This document shows, piece by piece, positions 6,697-14,133 of a stretch of 49,022 nucleotides of DNA. The translations under genes and the position numbers were made by a program. Source of the DNA: a virus. The notes under the pieces are model-generated. The model did not search any database. It saw nothing but the letters and a program-made list of their open reading frames with translations, and was not told the origin of the DNA. The stretch is taken from positions 1 to 49,022 of the IMG/VR virus record IMGVR_UViG_3300005338_000015. One strand, given 5' to 3'. The stretch's first letter is position 1. Every line of letters starts with the position of its first letter.

Positions 6697-6927
6697 ATGA
6701 AGATTACTGATCTACAAACACTAACAGATATTGCAAGCCAGTTGTATAAACTGGAGGCAGATACTAATAGAGATAGAGCAACTCCTAGCAAGGGTTACGG
6801 GAACAATGAAGCAACCCCTGCCGAGGTAGCCAGTATTCTCTTTGGAATAATTAAGAAGGGACTGACTACCAGTACTGTTGTAAAGGAAGTTGCAGCTAAA
6901 GAGGAAGATATGGAGTTGCCATTCTAA
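6697..6927 (+). CDS. small protein with an SSB-tail-like acidic C-terminus
   Basis: 76 residues; ATG 6697 after AAAAGGAGTGACAA, a strong ribosome site. Helical N-terminal half. The C-terminus, EEDMELPF, resembles the acidic '...DDDIPF' tip by which single-strand binding proteins recruit partners, although no OB-fold is evident. It may be an accessory factor for the neighbouring nuclease and ATPase. TAATG overlap with the next gene. Confidence 0.5.
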   Translation: MKITDLQTLTDIASQLYKLEADTNRDRATPSKGYGNNEATPAEVASILFGIIKKGLTTSTVVKEVAAKEEDMELPF

Positions 6928-7226
6928 TGGAAATGAATCCTGAAGCATACAACATGCTACCTGAACATATGAGAGATGCTATGCGCAACTATGTTGAGTA
7001 TGGTATTGAGCCCGGAGACTTCCTAAGGAATGTCTTGTGCAATAACTTATTCGGTGCCCTTGAAAGAGCAGATGATGTTAACAAGCATCGACTTTGGGAC
7101 TATGGATTGTTTCTTTATAACTGTGCTCCTTCAAGATGTAAAGGTAGTCCTGAAGCTTATAAGTACTGGCTCTCAGTTGGCGGTATGGAAGGACTAAACA
7201 GAGCAAGGAGTGACTCTGATGCCTAA
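6927..7226 (+). CDS. conserved phage replication-module protein
   Basis: 99 residues. The segment LPEHMRDAMRNYVEYGIEPGDFL, then GALERADDVNKHRLWDYGLFLYNCAP and a Trp/Gly-containing end, is a pattern I recognise from many phage genomes, where a small helical protein sits beside recombination genes; its role is unknown. The ATG is embedded in the preceding TAATG overlap. Confidence 0.65.
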   Translation: MEMNPEAYNMLPEHMRDAMRNYVEYGIEPGDFLRNVLCNNLFGALERADDVNKHRLWDYGLFLYNCAPSRCKGSPEAYKYWLSVGGMEGLNRARSDSDA

Positions 7227-8019
7227 CGCAACTGACGCAATGAAGTCTGCTAAGCATAAGTTCCTAATGCTCGGCGACACTGGTGGTGGAAAGACGACTC
7301 AGTTCCTTACCCTGCCAGGTAAGAAGTTCATGTACCTGTTTGATCCGAATGCTATCCTCTCCCTGAGAGGACATGACGTTGATTATGAAGAGTTCCTTCC
7401 AGACAACCTAAATCTCTCCATTCGATCACTGAGTAAGGATCGCGGAGACAAGCTGACTAACTACGCCAGCGAAGTTTATAACGACTGGCAGAAGGACTTT
7501 GATAAGAAGCTGAATGATGGCTTCTTTGACCAGTACGAGAACATTGGCTTTGATTCAGCTACTACGTTCCTTGACTTGATTATGGATCGAGTCCTAACAA
7601 TCAATGGCCGTGGTGGTAGCTGGCCTCAGCAAGATGATTATGGTCCGCAGATGGTTGGCTTCACTGGAGTTGTGCGGACACTGGCGTCATTGAATAAGAC
7701 TCTTTACATGACTGGTCACCTTGAGACTAAGCAGGATGACTTGACCAAGCGCATTCTCCGTAGCCCAATGATGACTGGTAGGCTGAAGACTAAAATTCCC
7801 TTGCTGTTCAGCGACATTCTAATCTGCGACGCAGAGAATGATGGGCAGGGGAAGATTAACTACCGCCTGAACACTGTGCCTGACCGCATGACTCCAACGA
7901 TTCGCTGTTCCTTCAAGGGCCTTAAGGCTTTTGAAAATGTAACCCTGGACTTCAGTAAGCCCCTGGTCGGGCAAGGTCTAGGCGGCTTTGTAATGAGAGA
8001 GCAAGGAGCAAGTAAATGA
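7219..8019 (+). CDS. Sak4-like AAA/RecA-fold ATPase
   Basis: 266 residues from ATG 7219, with AAGGAG eight bases upstream; a GTG nine bases earlier would overlap that site. Walker A is LGDTGGGKTTQF near residue 18-29. A Walker B-like strand (ENIGFDSATTFLDL) and a sensor-type strand (LYMTGHLETKQDD) follow. The size and motif order fit AAA_24/Sak4 single-strand annealing or RecA-like phage recombinases. It likely loads on ssDNA bound by the SSB-like protein encoded at 8633. It overlaps genes on both sides. Confidence 0.8.
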   Translation: MPNATDAMKSAKHKFLMLGDTGGGKTTQFLTLPGKKFMYLFDPNAILSLRGHDVDYEEFLPDNLNLSIRSLSKDRGDKLTNYASEVYNDWQKDFDKKLNDGFFDQYENIGFDSATTFLDLIMDRVLTINGRGGSWPQQDDYGPQMVGFTGVVRTLASLNKTLYMTGHLETKQDDLTKRILRSPMMTGRLKTKIPLLFSDILICDAENDGQGKINYRLNTVPDRMTPTIRCSFKGLKAFENVTLDFSKPLVGQGLGGFVMREQGASK

Positions 8020-8201
8020 GTGGAAAGACTAAAGCACCAAAACTGGTTGGGCAGGCAACAACCTACCAGATCGTCCGTGATGCTACCGTAAATGATGACT
8101 CACTGAGCGTTAGTGAGAAACTTGGCGTACTTGAATTGGTCAAGCAGGAAATCCTTGAACAGGCCTTGCATGACCTTCATCGTAGTGCTATGAACAGTTA
8201 A
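8016..8201 (+). CDS. small hypothetical protein
   Basis: 61 residues; the ATG overlaps the ATPase stop (ATGA) with GCAAGGAGCAAGTAA upstream. Basic N-terminus then a helical C-terminal half (SEKLGVLELVKQEILEQALHDL). No family recognised. Confidence 0.5.
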   Translation: MSGKTKAPKLVGQATTYQIVRDATVNDDSLSVSEKLGVLELVKQEILEQALHDLHRSAMNS

Positions 8202-8210
8202 GGAAAAGAT

Positions 8211-8546
8211 ATGAAAAAGGCTATAACTATTCCAGATCGGTTTGAAAAGGTAAATAAGATTATATCTTGGGACAATGAACAGTTTGAGCATGAAGCTGAA
8301 ATTGCAATTCAGTTCGTACAACATTGGGGAATGGTAGCTGGTATTCCTGATGGAGAGGATAGCGCAGGAAGGTATAAAATTCGCTTGCAGACTCCAGAAG
8401 AATTAGTTGAAAGAGCCACTACTACTGCAAGCCTGCTAATGGCTACTATTAGAAAGAAAGGACTTGTCTACGTTGGACCTGAACTTACTCATTATCAGGA
8501 ACCGGGTAAAGAAGAGAAAGGAAAAACAGTAACAAATGAGATTTAA
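8211..8546 (+). CDS. hypothetical protein
   Basis: 111 residues, ATG 8211 with AAGGAAAAGAT upstream. Features: an N-terminal IPDRFEKVNKIISWDNEQFE, a DGEDSAGRYKIRLQTPEELVERA centre and a Lys/Glu-rich tail. AT-rich codon use like its neighbours. The palindrome at 8552 follows immediately after its stop. Confidence 0.5.
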   Translation: MKKAITIPDRFEKVNKIISWDNEQFEHEAEIAIQFVQHWGMVAGIPDGEDSAGRYKIRLQTPEELVERATTTASLLMATIRKKGLVYVGPELTHYQEPGKEEKGKTVTNEI

Positions 8547-8551
8547 CTGCT

Positions 8552-8566
8552 GTTCAAATTTTGAAC
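8552..8566. repeat. palindrome copy 2 of 10 (GTTCAAATTTTGAAC)
   Basis: Lies 6 bases after the stop at 8546 and 67 bases before the SSB-like gene. Flanks AACTGCT and ACCAGTA keep the conserved outer positions. Confidence 0.95.
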
Positions 8567-8632
8567 ACCAGTAACCAAACCCCAGCAACTGCTGAGGCCA
8601 TCGCCCGAAAGGGTCTAACTGAGGAAACTAAA

Positions 8633-9058
8633 ATGGGATTTATCCCCGTCAACTTTGATGATGTAGCGGAAGCAAAACCGGCAACTCCAGGGTTTCATAC
8701 CCTCCAGATCACCGGATGCGAAGTAGTCAAGACAGGCCCGGAGTCTAAGAAGCCTGGCACTCCAATGTATCGTGTTTCTATTGGACTCCCGGAAGAGCCT
8801 GACACGATGAACCTTTCCCATTACATCACACTTCCCAATGAAGATGATGATGCGAAGACGTTACAGAACAAAGCCCTTGGTCTGAAGCGATTCCTGGAAA
8901 TGTTCCACGTTCCCTACGATAAGAGTGGCATTGATGTAGACAAGATTGCCTTCGATATGATCGGATGTACTGCTCAGGGTGAAACTGAGTTGAGCGAACC
9001 CGATCCGAAGAGTGGCAAAATCTACAGCAGACTGCGTGTTCCTTATCTGAAGGCTTAA
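8633..9058 (+). CDS. DUF669-like, SSB-type phage protein
   Basis: 141 residues. The ATG at 8633 is preferred because GAGGAAACTAAA precedes it and because the family's N-terminus, GFIPVNFDDV, begins there. The core is beta-rich (GFHTLQITGCEVVKTGPESK, then PMYRVSIGLPE) as in DUF669/OB-fold ssDNA-binding proteins that accompany Sak4 ATPases. A helical stretch (LQNKALGLKRFLEMFHVPYD) is followed by strands. It probably coats ssDNA during recombination and replication. Followed by a strong terminator. Confidence 0.7.
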   Translation: MGFIPVNFDDVAEAKPATPGFHTLQITGCEVVKTGPESKKPGTPMYRVSIGLPEEPDTMNLSHYITLPNEDDDAKTLQNKALGLKRFLEMFHVPYDKSGIDVDKIAFDMIGCTAQGETELSEPDPKSGKIYSRLRVPYLKA

Positions 9059-9070
9059 CCTGTTGAACTT

Positions 9071-9106
9071 ACCCCTTGGGGAGAAATCCCCTTGGGGTTT
9101 TTCTTT
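9071..9106 (+). terminator. intrinsic terminator after the SSB-like gene
   Basis: The repeated arms ACCCCTTGGGGA (from 9071) and TCCCCTTGGGGT (ending about 9098) pair except for the central TT, and are followed by TTTTTCTTT. Clear rho-independent terminator shape for rightward transcription. Confidence 0.85.
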
Positions 9107-9118
9107 CGGAGTTTTCCA

Positions 9119-9352
9119 GTGCAATTAAAAGACTTAGTACGTCCTATAGATCAGATGACTGACGATGAACTCAGGGAACGCCTCAGAGAAATTCGTCACC
9201 GTCGCACAGTAGTTCGTCCAGCACACCAGAAGAAGAAAGCTGCACCGGCAAAGAAAGCAGCGAAGGCAAAAGTAAGTAAAGTTGACGCCATGCTTAAGAG
9301 CATGACACCAGAACAAATCCAGCAACTGTTGAAAGACCTTGGAGAAGGCTAA
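9119..9352 (+). CDS. small basic protein with a Lys/Ala-rich segment
   Basis: 77 residues from the GTG at 9119 with CGGAG upstream; an upstream TTG would sit inside the terminator. N-terminal helix with DELRERLREIRHRR, a KKKAAPAKKAAKAK stretch like histone H1 tails, then a C-terminal helix MTPEQIQQLLKDL. Probably DNA-binding. It directly precedes the ParB-methyltransferase gene (TAATG overlap), perhaps a partner. Confidence 0.6.
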   Translation: MQLKDLVRPIDQMTDDELRERLREIRHRRTVVRPAHQKKKAAPAKKAAKAKVSKVDAMLKSMTPEQIQQLLKDLGEG

Positions 9353-10692
9353 TGACTGATGCAGCGGTAGAGCGGAAGGATAAGATGAAGTTGGTCAACT
9401 TGGCTGACATTATTGTAGGAGATAGATTCCGAAAAGACTTCGGGGACATGGATGAGTTTGTCGCCTCAATTAAAGAAAAGGGGATTATTCAACCTATTAC
9501 CGTAGATCAGCACCTTAACCTCCTTGCTGGCGGTCGTCGTTATGCTGGAGCGACTGCGGCAGGTCTTCACAAAATACCCTGCATTATTCGTGACTTTGTA
9601 GATGAGATTGACTCACGTGAGATTGAACTCATTGAGAACGTGTATCGCAAAGATTTCACGTGGCAGGAACGTGACTTGCTAGTTAAGAAGATTAATGACT
9701 TGTACAAAGCTAAAGACCCTGAATGGTCAGGTCGGGATACTGCCAAGCTCCTAGACAAGTCAGTCGGTGGTGTTTCTAACTCACTTCAACGTGCTGAATA
9801 CCTTGCAGTCATTCCTGAACTTCAAGAACTGAAAACTGCTGACGAAGCAAACAAGTTTATTAAGAAACTCGAAGGAGATATGGTAGTTGAGGAACTGCGC
9901 AAGCGTCAGAAAGCCTCAATGGAGAAGCCAACTACTGGAAGTGACTCCGCAACTGCACTGAAACGAATGTTAAAGATTGCTGATGGCAACTACAACATTG
10001 GCGATTGCTTTGAGGGAATGAAAGGGCTTAAGACAAATGGAAACATTACCTTTATCGAATGCGATCCGCCATATGGAATTGATCTATCAGATACCAAAGC
10101 GGGACGAGATTCAGTGGGAAGTACTGTTACAGGATATAAAGAAGTTCCTTCCGAAGAATATGAAAGTTTCCTTGGTCGTCTCACAAGTGAACTCTTTCGA
10201 GTGGCAAGCAAAGATTGTTGGATGGTTTTCTGGTTCGGACCCAGCTGGCACCAATCAGTCCTCAATTCGTTACGAGGAGCTGGATGGCAGGTAGATGAGA
10301 TTCCGGCAATCTGGGTTAAGGTAAGCGGACAAACTCAGCAGCCGCAGGTTCACTTGGCACGTAGTTACGAACCGTTCTTCGTCTGTAGAAAAGGTCAGCC
10401 AGTATTGAATAAGCCTGGACGTCTGAATACCTTTCAGTTCCCTGGCTGCCCGACTATGGGACCGAATGCAAAGTATCATCCAACCCAGCGTCCTGTTGAG
10501 TTGATTGAGGAGTTGCTAGAAACCTTCACTGTCGGTCAGCAGATTGTCTTCGTCCCTTTCCTTGGTAGTGGTGCAACACTTCGTGCTTGTTACAATAAGG
10601 GAGTGCTTGGCTACGGGTATGATTTGAACGGAACCTACAAAGATAAATTCATGCTTGCAGTTGAACAGGACAGTAGGAAGAATCTATCATGA
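9352..10692 (+). CDS. ParB-like domain fused to a DNA methyltransferase
   Basis: 446 residues in two domains. Residues ~14-150 are ParB/Srx-like: V-x-D-RFRKDFG, IQPITV, the GGRRYAGA box (60-67) and an HTH-like region (SGRDTAKLLDKSVGGVSNSL). Residues ~212-440 are an N6-adenine/N4-cytosine methyltransferase: DPPYG at 238-242 and, C-terminal to it, HPTQRPVELI and FLGSGAT (403-409), the order of the beta class. ParB-methylase fusions are known in phages; they methylate specific sites, often as protection from host restriction. The active-site residues look intact. Confidence 0.88.
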   Translation: MTDAAVERKDKMKLVNLADIIVGDRFRKDFGDMDEFVASIKEKGIIQPITVDQHLNLLAGGRRYAGATAAGLHKIPCIIRDFVDEIDSREIELIENVYRKDFTWQERDLLVKKINDLYKAKDPEWSGRDTAKLLDKSVGGVSNSLQRAEYLAVIPELQELKTADEANKFIKKLEGDMVVEELRKRQKASMEKPTTGSDSATALKRMLKIADGNYNIGDCFEGMKGLKTNGNITFIECDPPYGIDLSDTKAGRDSVGSTVTGYKEVPSEEYESFLGRLTSELFRVASKDCWMVFWFGPSWHQSVLNSLRGAGWQVDEIPAIWVKVSGQTQQPQVHLARSYEPFFVCRKGQPVLNKPGRLNTFQFPGCPTMGPNAKYHPTQRPVELIEELLETFTVGQQIVFVPFLGSGATLRACYNKGVLGYGYDLNGTYKDKFMLAVEQDSRKNLS

Positions 10693-10868
10693 GTACTTTT
10701 GATAAATGTATAGATGCTTATATCAATAAACGTATTATAGATAGGTTCTTAGCAGAGAACCAAAGATACTGGCATCCAATTATGAACTTTACAACTGACC
10801 CTGAGAAAGATCAAGTTGTAATAAATAGAAAGTTTATTCAGAAGCTACTTGATCTTGTAACGAACTGA
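10689..10868 (+). CDS. small hypothetical protein
   Basis: 59 residues; the ATG overlaps the methyltransferase stop (ATGA). Helical and basic: IDAYINKRIIDRFLAENQRYWHP and INRKFIQKLLDLV. Strongly AT-rich codons. No family recognised. Confidence 0.5.
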   Translation: MSTFDKCIDAYINKRIIDRFLAENQRYWHPIMNFTTDPEKDQVVINRKFIQKLLDLVTN

Positions 10869-10877
10869 GGACAAACA

Positions 10878-11939
10878 ATGTTCCTCCCAGACACGATTCA
10901 AAAGAAGCGAGCTATCTCCCCCGCCGGAGATAAGAATGCTCGCATCTGCATAGTTGGAGACTTCACGGATAACTTTGACTTGGCCGCTGGTCGTCCCTTC
11001 AGTGGTCCTGCTGGTTCAGTTCTTGAAAGCTGCCTTCATCAGGCTGGTCTAATCAGGGCTGAATGCTACTTAACCAACGTAATTAAGACTCCACCCAGCG
11101 GAAGGATTCGTGACAAAAAGTGCGGTCCTAACGCTGAGTTCTTCAGACTGAATAACAATGGTAAGGGAACTTTCACCGAAGCCGGGATGCCGTGGGTAAC
11201 AGCGCTGCGTGAGGAGTTAAGTTCCGTCCATGCAAACATCTACGTTGCGGCGGGGCCTGCGGCCTTCACGGCGCTTTGCGCCGGCCGGAAGCTCTCCAAG
11301 TTCCGAGGCTACGTGCGGGAAAGCAGTGGGTTTGCACGGAATCCTGGCAGCCCAGAACTCAAGGTGATTCCGACCTTCTCGCCGGCTGACACAGTGCGGG
11401 GTATGTACACGAATAGGACGATCATTGCTATTGACTTGAAGAAGGCTAAGGCTGAGAGTGCTTATCCTGAAATCATAAGGCCTGTTCGTAACTTAGTTTA
11501 CAACTACAGTAATCTTGAAGAATGTCTTGCTTGGATGGAGGTACTGTATAATGCACCAGTACTTGCTTTCGATATCGAAGTGGTTAACTACGAAGTCGCC
11601 TGTATATCATTTAGCAATAGTCCAGACCTCGGGCTTGTAGTCCCCATTACTGATCATTGGACGGAAGAAGAGGAGGTCTACATCTGGAGAGGAATACAAA
11701 GACTGCTTGGCAATACTAAGAGCATTAAGGTTGCCCAAAACGCAATCTTTGATATTCATTTCCTCCTCACGAGTACGGGAATTGAAGTCAGAGGGGAAGT
11801 GCACGATACGATGGTCGGACATTCTGTGATGTTTACTGAGTTACAAAAAGGACTTGGCTTCCTTGGAAGTATTTATTGTGGGTCTCAGGCATACTGGAAA
11901 GACCTTGTTAAATTTGATGATGTGAAGGAGGATAGTTAA
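10878..11939 (+). CDS. UDG-like domain fused to the N-terminal part of a 3'-5' exonuclease (split DNA polymerase, first half)
   Basis: 353 residues. Residues ~20-190 have the fold pattern of family 4-type uracil-DNA glycosylases: GRPFSGPAGSVLESCLHQAGL, YLTNVIKTPP and PTFSPADTVRG. The catalytic GE-x-PG loop is GDFTD and the HPS loop is TFSP, so activity is doubtful. Residues ~228-330 hold DnaQ-type exonuclease motifs: Exo I FDIE (D232, E234) and Exo II NAIFDIHF (D292). The protein ends before Exo III, which is found in the polymerase gene at 12610. In related phages these parts occur in one long polymerase, so this looks like a split subunit. A short GC-rich patch spans about 11225-11320. Confidence 0.75.
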   Translation: MFLPDTIQKKRAISPAGDKNARICIVGDFTDNFDLAAGRPFSGPAGSVLESCLHQAGLIRAECYLTNVIKTPPSGRIRDKKCGPNAEFFRLNNNGKGTFTEAGMPWVTALREELSSVHANIYVAAGPAAFTALCAGRKLSKFRGYVRESSGFARNPGSPELKVIPTFSPADTVRGMYTNRTIIAIDLKKAKAESAYPEIIRPVRNLVYNYSNLEECLAWMEVLYNAPVLAFDIEVVNYEVACISFSNSPDLGLVVPITDHWTEEEEVYIWRGIQRLLGNTKSIKVAQNAIFDIHFLLTSTGIEVRGEVHDTMVGHSVMFTELQKGLGFLGSIYCGSQAYWKDLVKFDDVKEDS

Positions 11940-12176
11940 ATGGGTAATTCATATACTGTTCTTGAAGGCGATACAGACCTTTCTTTAGATGAAATGTCTT
12001 GTGTCTTTGATTTAACTGCAAATAGCAGTGATACAAACTTTACTATTGCAAAGAATTTAACACCTGAACAAGTAGTAGATATAGCTATTAAGATGATTCA
12101 CGCAGCAAGTTACTTTGTACATAATCCACAGGAACTTATGTATGATGCCTCAGATAGAGCGAGGAAGTATCCGTGA
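11940..12176 (+). CDS. hypothetical protein between the polymerase halves
   Basis: 78 residues; ATG 11940 directly follows the preceding TAA, with GAAGGAGGATAGTTAA upstream as ribosome site. Acidic N-terminal half (EGDTDLSLDEM), helical C-terminal half (VVDIAIKMIHAASYFV). Strong AT-rich codons. Unrelated to polymerase sequence; part of the three-gene insertion. Confidence 0.55.
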   Translation: MGNSYTVLEGDTDLSLDEMSCVFDLTANSSDTNFTIAKNLTPEQVVDIAIKMIHAASYFVHNPQELMYDASDRARKYP

Positions 12177-12388
12177 AAACCTTTGAATACGCAGCCCCTG
12201 AAACCAATGTGTTCTGTGCTAATAAGTTTGACAATGGAAACCTTGGGGACTTTGAAGTAGGCAAGTGGTACTTCGCTGATGCTAAGTGGAATGATTTCAC
12301 TGGTCCTTTTGACTCAAGGGAAGAAGCGGATCGTAGTTTTCAACAGTATGTTAATAACCTTCGGGCTTGCCCTGGGTGTGAGGAATAA
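12173..12388 (+). CDS. hypothetical protein between the polymerase halves
   Basis: 71 residues with a GTG start overlapping the preceding TGA. Pattern FEVGKWYFADAKW, then PFDSREEADRSFQQYV and a CPGCEE tail, typical of small phage proteins with a beta-hairpin and a 'F.sr.eAd..f..Y' helix. The terminal CxxC could bind metal. Function unknown. Confidence 0.55.
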   Translation: MKTFEYAAPETNVFCANKFDNGNLGDFEVGKWYFADAKWNDFTGPFDSREEADRSFQQYVNNLRACPGCEE

Positions 12389-12389
12389 T

Positions 12390-12620
12390 ATGCAGACTAA
12401 ACTTGGTTCCTTTGTTGAGTCCTGGGCTAACATTGCAATTGGATTCTTAGTTAGTTATGCAGCTAATATCTGGATTCTTCCTTTAATGCTTCATACAAAG
12501 ATTAGTTACAACAGTGCTTTTTGGGTTGGTGTAGTTTATACTGTAATTAGTTTGATTCGTAGTTATCTTCTACGTCGCTTGTTCAATAGGATTAAATTCG
12601 GGAACTACAATGCCCCTTGA
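12390..12620 (+). CDS. small membrane protein, DUF7220-like
   Basis: 76 residues; ATG 12390 with GAGGAATA upstream. Two hydrophobic segments (IAIGFLVSYAANIWILPLML and FWVGVVYTVISLIRSYLL) separated by a polar loop, ending in basic RRLFNRI. The order FVESWAN...IAIGF...ILP...SLIRSY-LRRLF matches a small phage membrane family. It overlaps the polymerase start by 11 bases, implying translational coupling. Confidence 0.65.
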   Translation: MQTKLGSFVESWANIAIGFLVSYAANIWILPLMLHTKISYNSAFWVGVVYTVISLIRSYLLRRLFNRIKFGNYNAP

Positions 12621-14133
12621 TCGTGACTTCCTTGAATACTCAGCCCTTGACTCTGCTTGCACTTTGGAGATTCATAATGCTTTCTGGGATGACTTAAGTC
12701 CTACCTTCTCCCGTGCTTATGAAATGACTCTTCGCATCTTCCCCGTGCTGATGTTCATGCAAACTAGGGGAATTAAAGTAAGCAAAGAACTTCTTGAGGA
12801 AACCAAAGCTGATGTTATCCGTACAGCCGCAGAGCGTCAACGCGAACTGGATGCCCTCATCGGTAGACCACTTAATGTCAGTAGCCCCAAACAATGCCAA
12901 GAATATTTTTATGGTGAACTGGGTATTACACCTTACCGCAACGGAGAAGGCAGGCCTACAGTTGACGACTTGGCCCTTCAAAGGCTCGTACGTGGTACTG
13001 TGGCACGACCAGGCCTCAGACAGGCTAAACTTGTACAGGATATTAGAGGCCTGCAGAAGCTATACGGAACTTATCTCGATCTTCAATTTGATGGAGATGG
13101 AAGGCTTAGGTGTTCGTTCAACCCTCGGGGTACTAAGTTTGGGCGTCTATCAAGTTCCAAGACTATCTTTGACACCGGGACTAACTTTCAGAACTTGCCT
13201 CAGGAGTTTAAGAAGTTTCTGGTTCCAGATGAAGGCTTTTGTTTTATTGAGGTGGATAAGAGGCAGGCCGAATGGGTAGTGGTTGCCTACGTTACTGCTG
13301 ATGCGAATATGATAGCGGCAGTTGAAGGTGGTATTGACGTACATACTTATACTGCTTGCCAGATGTTTAATGTGACTCCTGATGTGGTGAAGAAGGAACA
13401 TAAATTATGCGGTCAACTGACTGATGCAGACTCCATTAAGGAATTACGCATCAAGGAAGGTATGTACCCGCCAAGCAGTTGGCCTCGTGCTATGTCTCTT
13501 CGACAAAGCGGGAAGAAGTCTAATCATGGTCTAAACTATGATGAAGGCTACAAAGGCTTTGCCATGATTAATGAGATGGATGAGTCAGAGGCAAAGCGCA
13601 TTTACAATCTTTATCATCAAATCTATCCAGGAATTAAGCGTTGGTATGAAGCAGTTAAGTATCAACTTCAACGTGATCGTACACTGACTAATTGCTTTGG
13701 CAGATCAGTCCGCTTCCTTGGAGCATGGAATGATAAGCTTTGGAAATCTGCTTACTCAATGCTCCCTCAGTCTACTGTGGTCGACTCCCTGAATGAGGGC
13801 ATGGCTAAGATTTACGAAGATGAATGGTTGACACGAACCCTTAATGGTGATATACTGGCCCAAGTTCATGACTCAATCCTTATGCAGTTTCCAATCAGTG
13901 ATCTTGAGGATGAAGAGACGTTCAATAAACTGATTGGTAAGATCACACACTATACAAGCCCTGAACTGGAATACAATGGAAAGAGGTTTAAGATTGCAAG
14001 TGATTACAAGGTCGGTCTGAACTGGGGCGGTGCTAATGCTGAGCGTAATCCACAAGGTATGACAGAGATTTCCTCCCATGAGGAGTTCATGGCTGCTCTA
14101 AGGAATTGGCGAAATGTCAAGGGAACTGCGTAA
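12610..14133 (+). CDS. family A DNA polymerase, polymerase half of a split enzyme
   Basis: 507 residues. It begins with the exonuclease III motif (YSALDSA, Y10-D14), separated from Exo I/II in the gene at 10878. Then come the thumb signature LNVSSPKQCQEYF (~88-100) and palm motif A VDKRQAEW (D216, Q219, E221). O-helix motif B is R298-xxx-K302-xxx-H306-xxx-Y310 (RQSGKKSNHGLNY), and motif C is QVHDS (H420, D421). The polymerase residues are intact; the residue at the Pol I F762 position is His, which is unusual. It replicates the phage genome, presumably with the 353-residue partner supplying the rest of the proofreading site. Confidence 0.9.
   Translation: MPLDRDFLEYSALDSACTLEIHNAFWDDLSPTFSRAYEMTLRIFPVLMFMQTRGIKVSKELLEETKADVIRTAAERQRELDALIGRPLNVSSPKQCQEYFYGELGITPYRNGEGRPTVDDLALQRLVRGTVARPGLRQAKLVQDIRGLQKLYGTYLDLQFDGDGRLRCSFNPRGTKFGRLSSSKTIFDTGTNFQNLPQEFKKFLVPDEGFCFIEVDKRQAEWVVVAYVTADANMIAAVEGGIDVHTYTACQMFNVTPDVVKKEHKLCGQLTDADSIKELRIKEGMYPPSSWPRAMSLRQSGKKSNHGLNYDEGYKGFAMINEMDESEAKRIYNLYHQIYPGIKRWYEAVKYQLQRDRTLTNCFGRSVRFLGAWNDKLWKSAYSMLPQSTVVDSLNEGMAKIYEDEWLTRTLNGDILAQVHDSILMQFPISDLEDEETFNKLIGKITHYTSPELEYNGKRFKIASDYKVGLNWGGANAERNPQGMTEISSHEEFMAALRNWRNVKGTA

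Noticed and set aside
8561-8632. Longer N-terminus of the SSB-like protein from a TTG at 8561
   Set aside because: The TTG lies within the palindrome; ATG 8633 has a ribosome site and begins the family-like sequence.
10767-10776. Third copy of GCATCCAAT as promoter
   Set aside because: It lies in coding sequence without the TTGAACC box at the right spacing.
11940-12609. Self-splicing intron or intein splitting the polymerase
   Set aside because: The interval holds three genes with own ribosome sites, the exons are in different frames, and no intron core, homing endonuclease or intein block was seen.
11880-12660. Simple frameshift error splitting the polymerase
   Set aside because: The halves are separated by about 670 bases of unrelated coding sequence, which one indel cannot explain.
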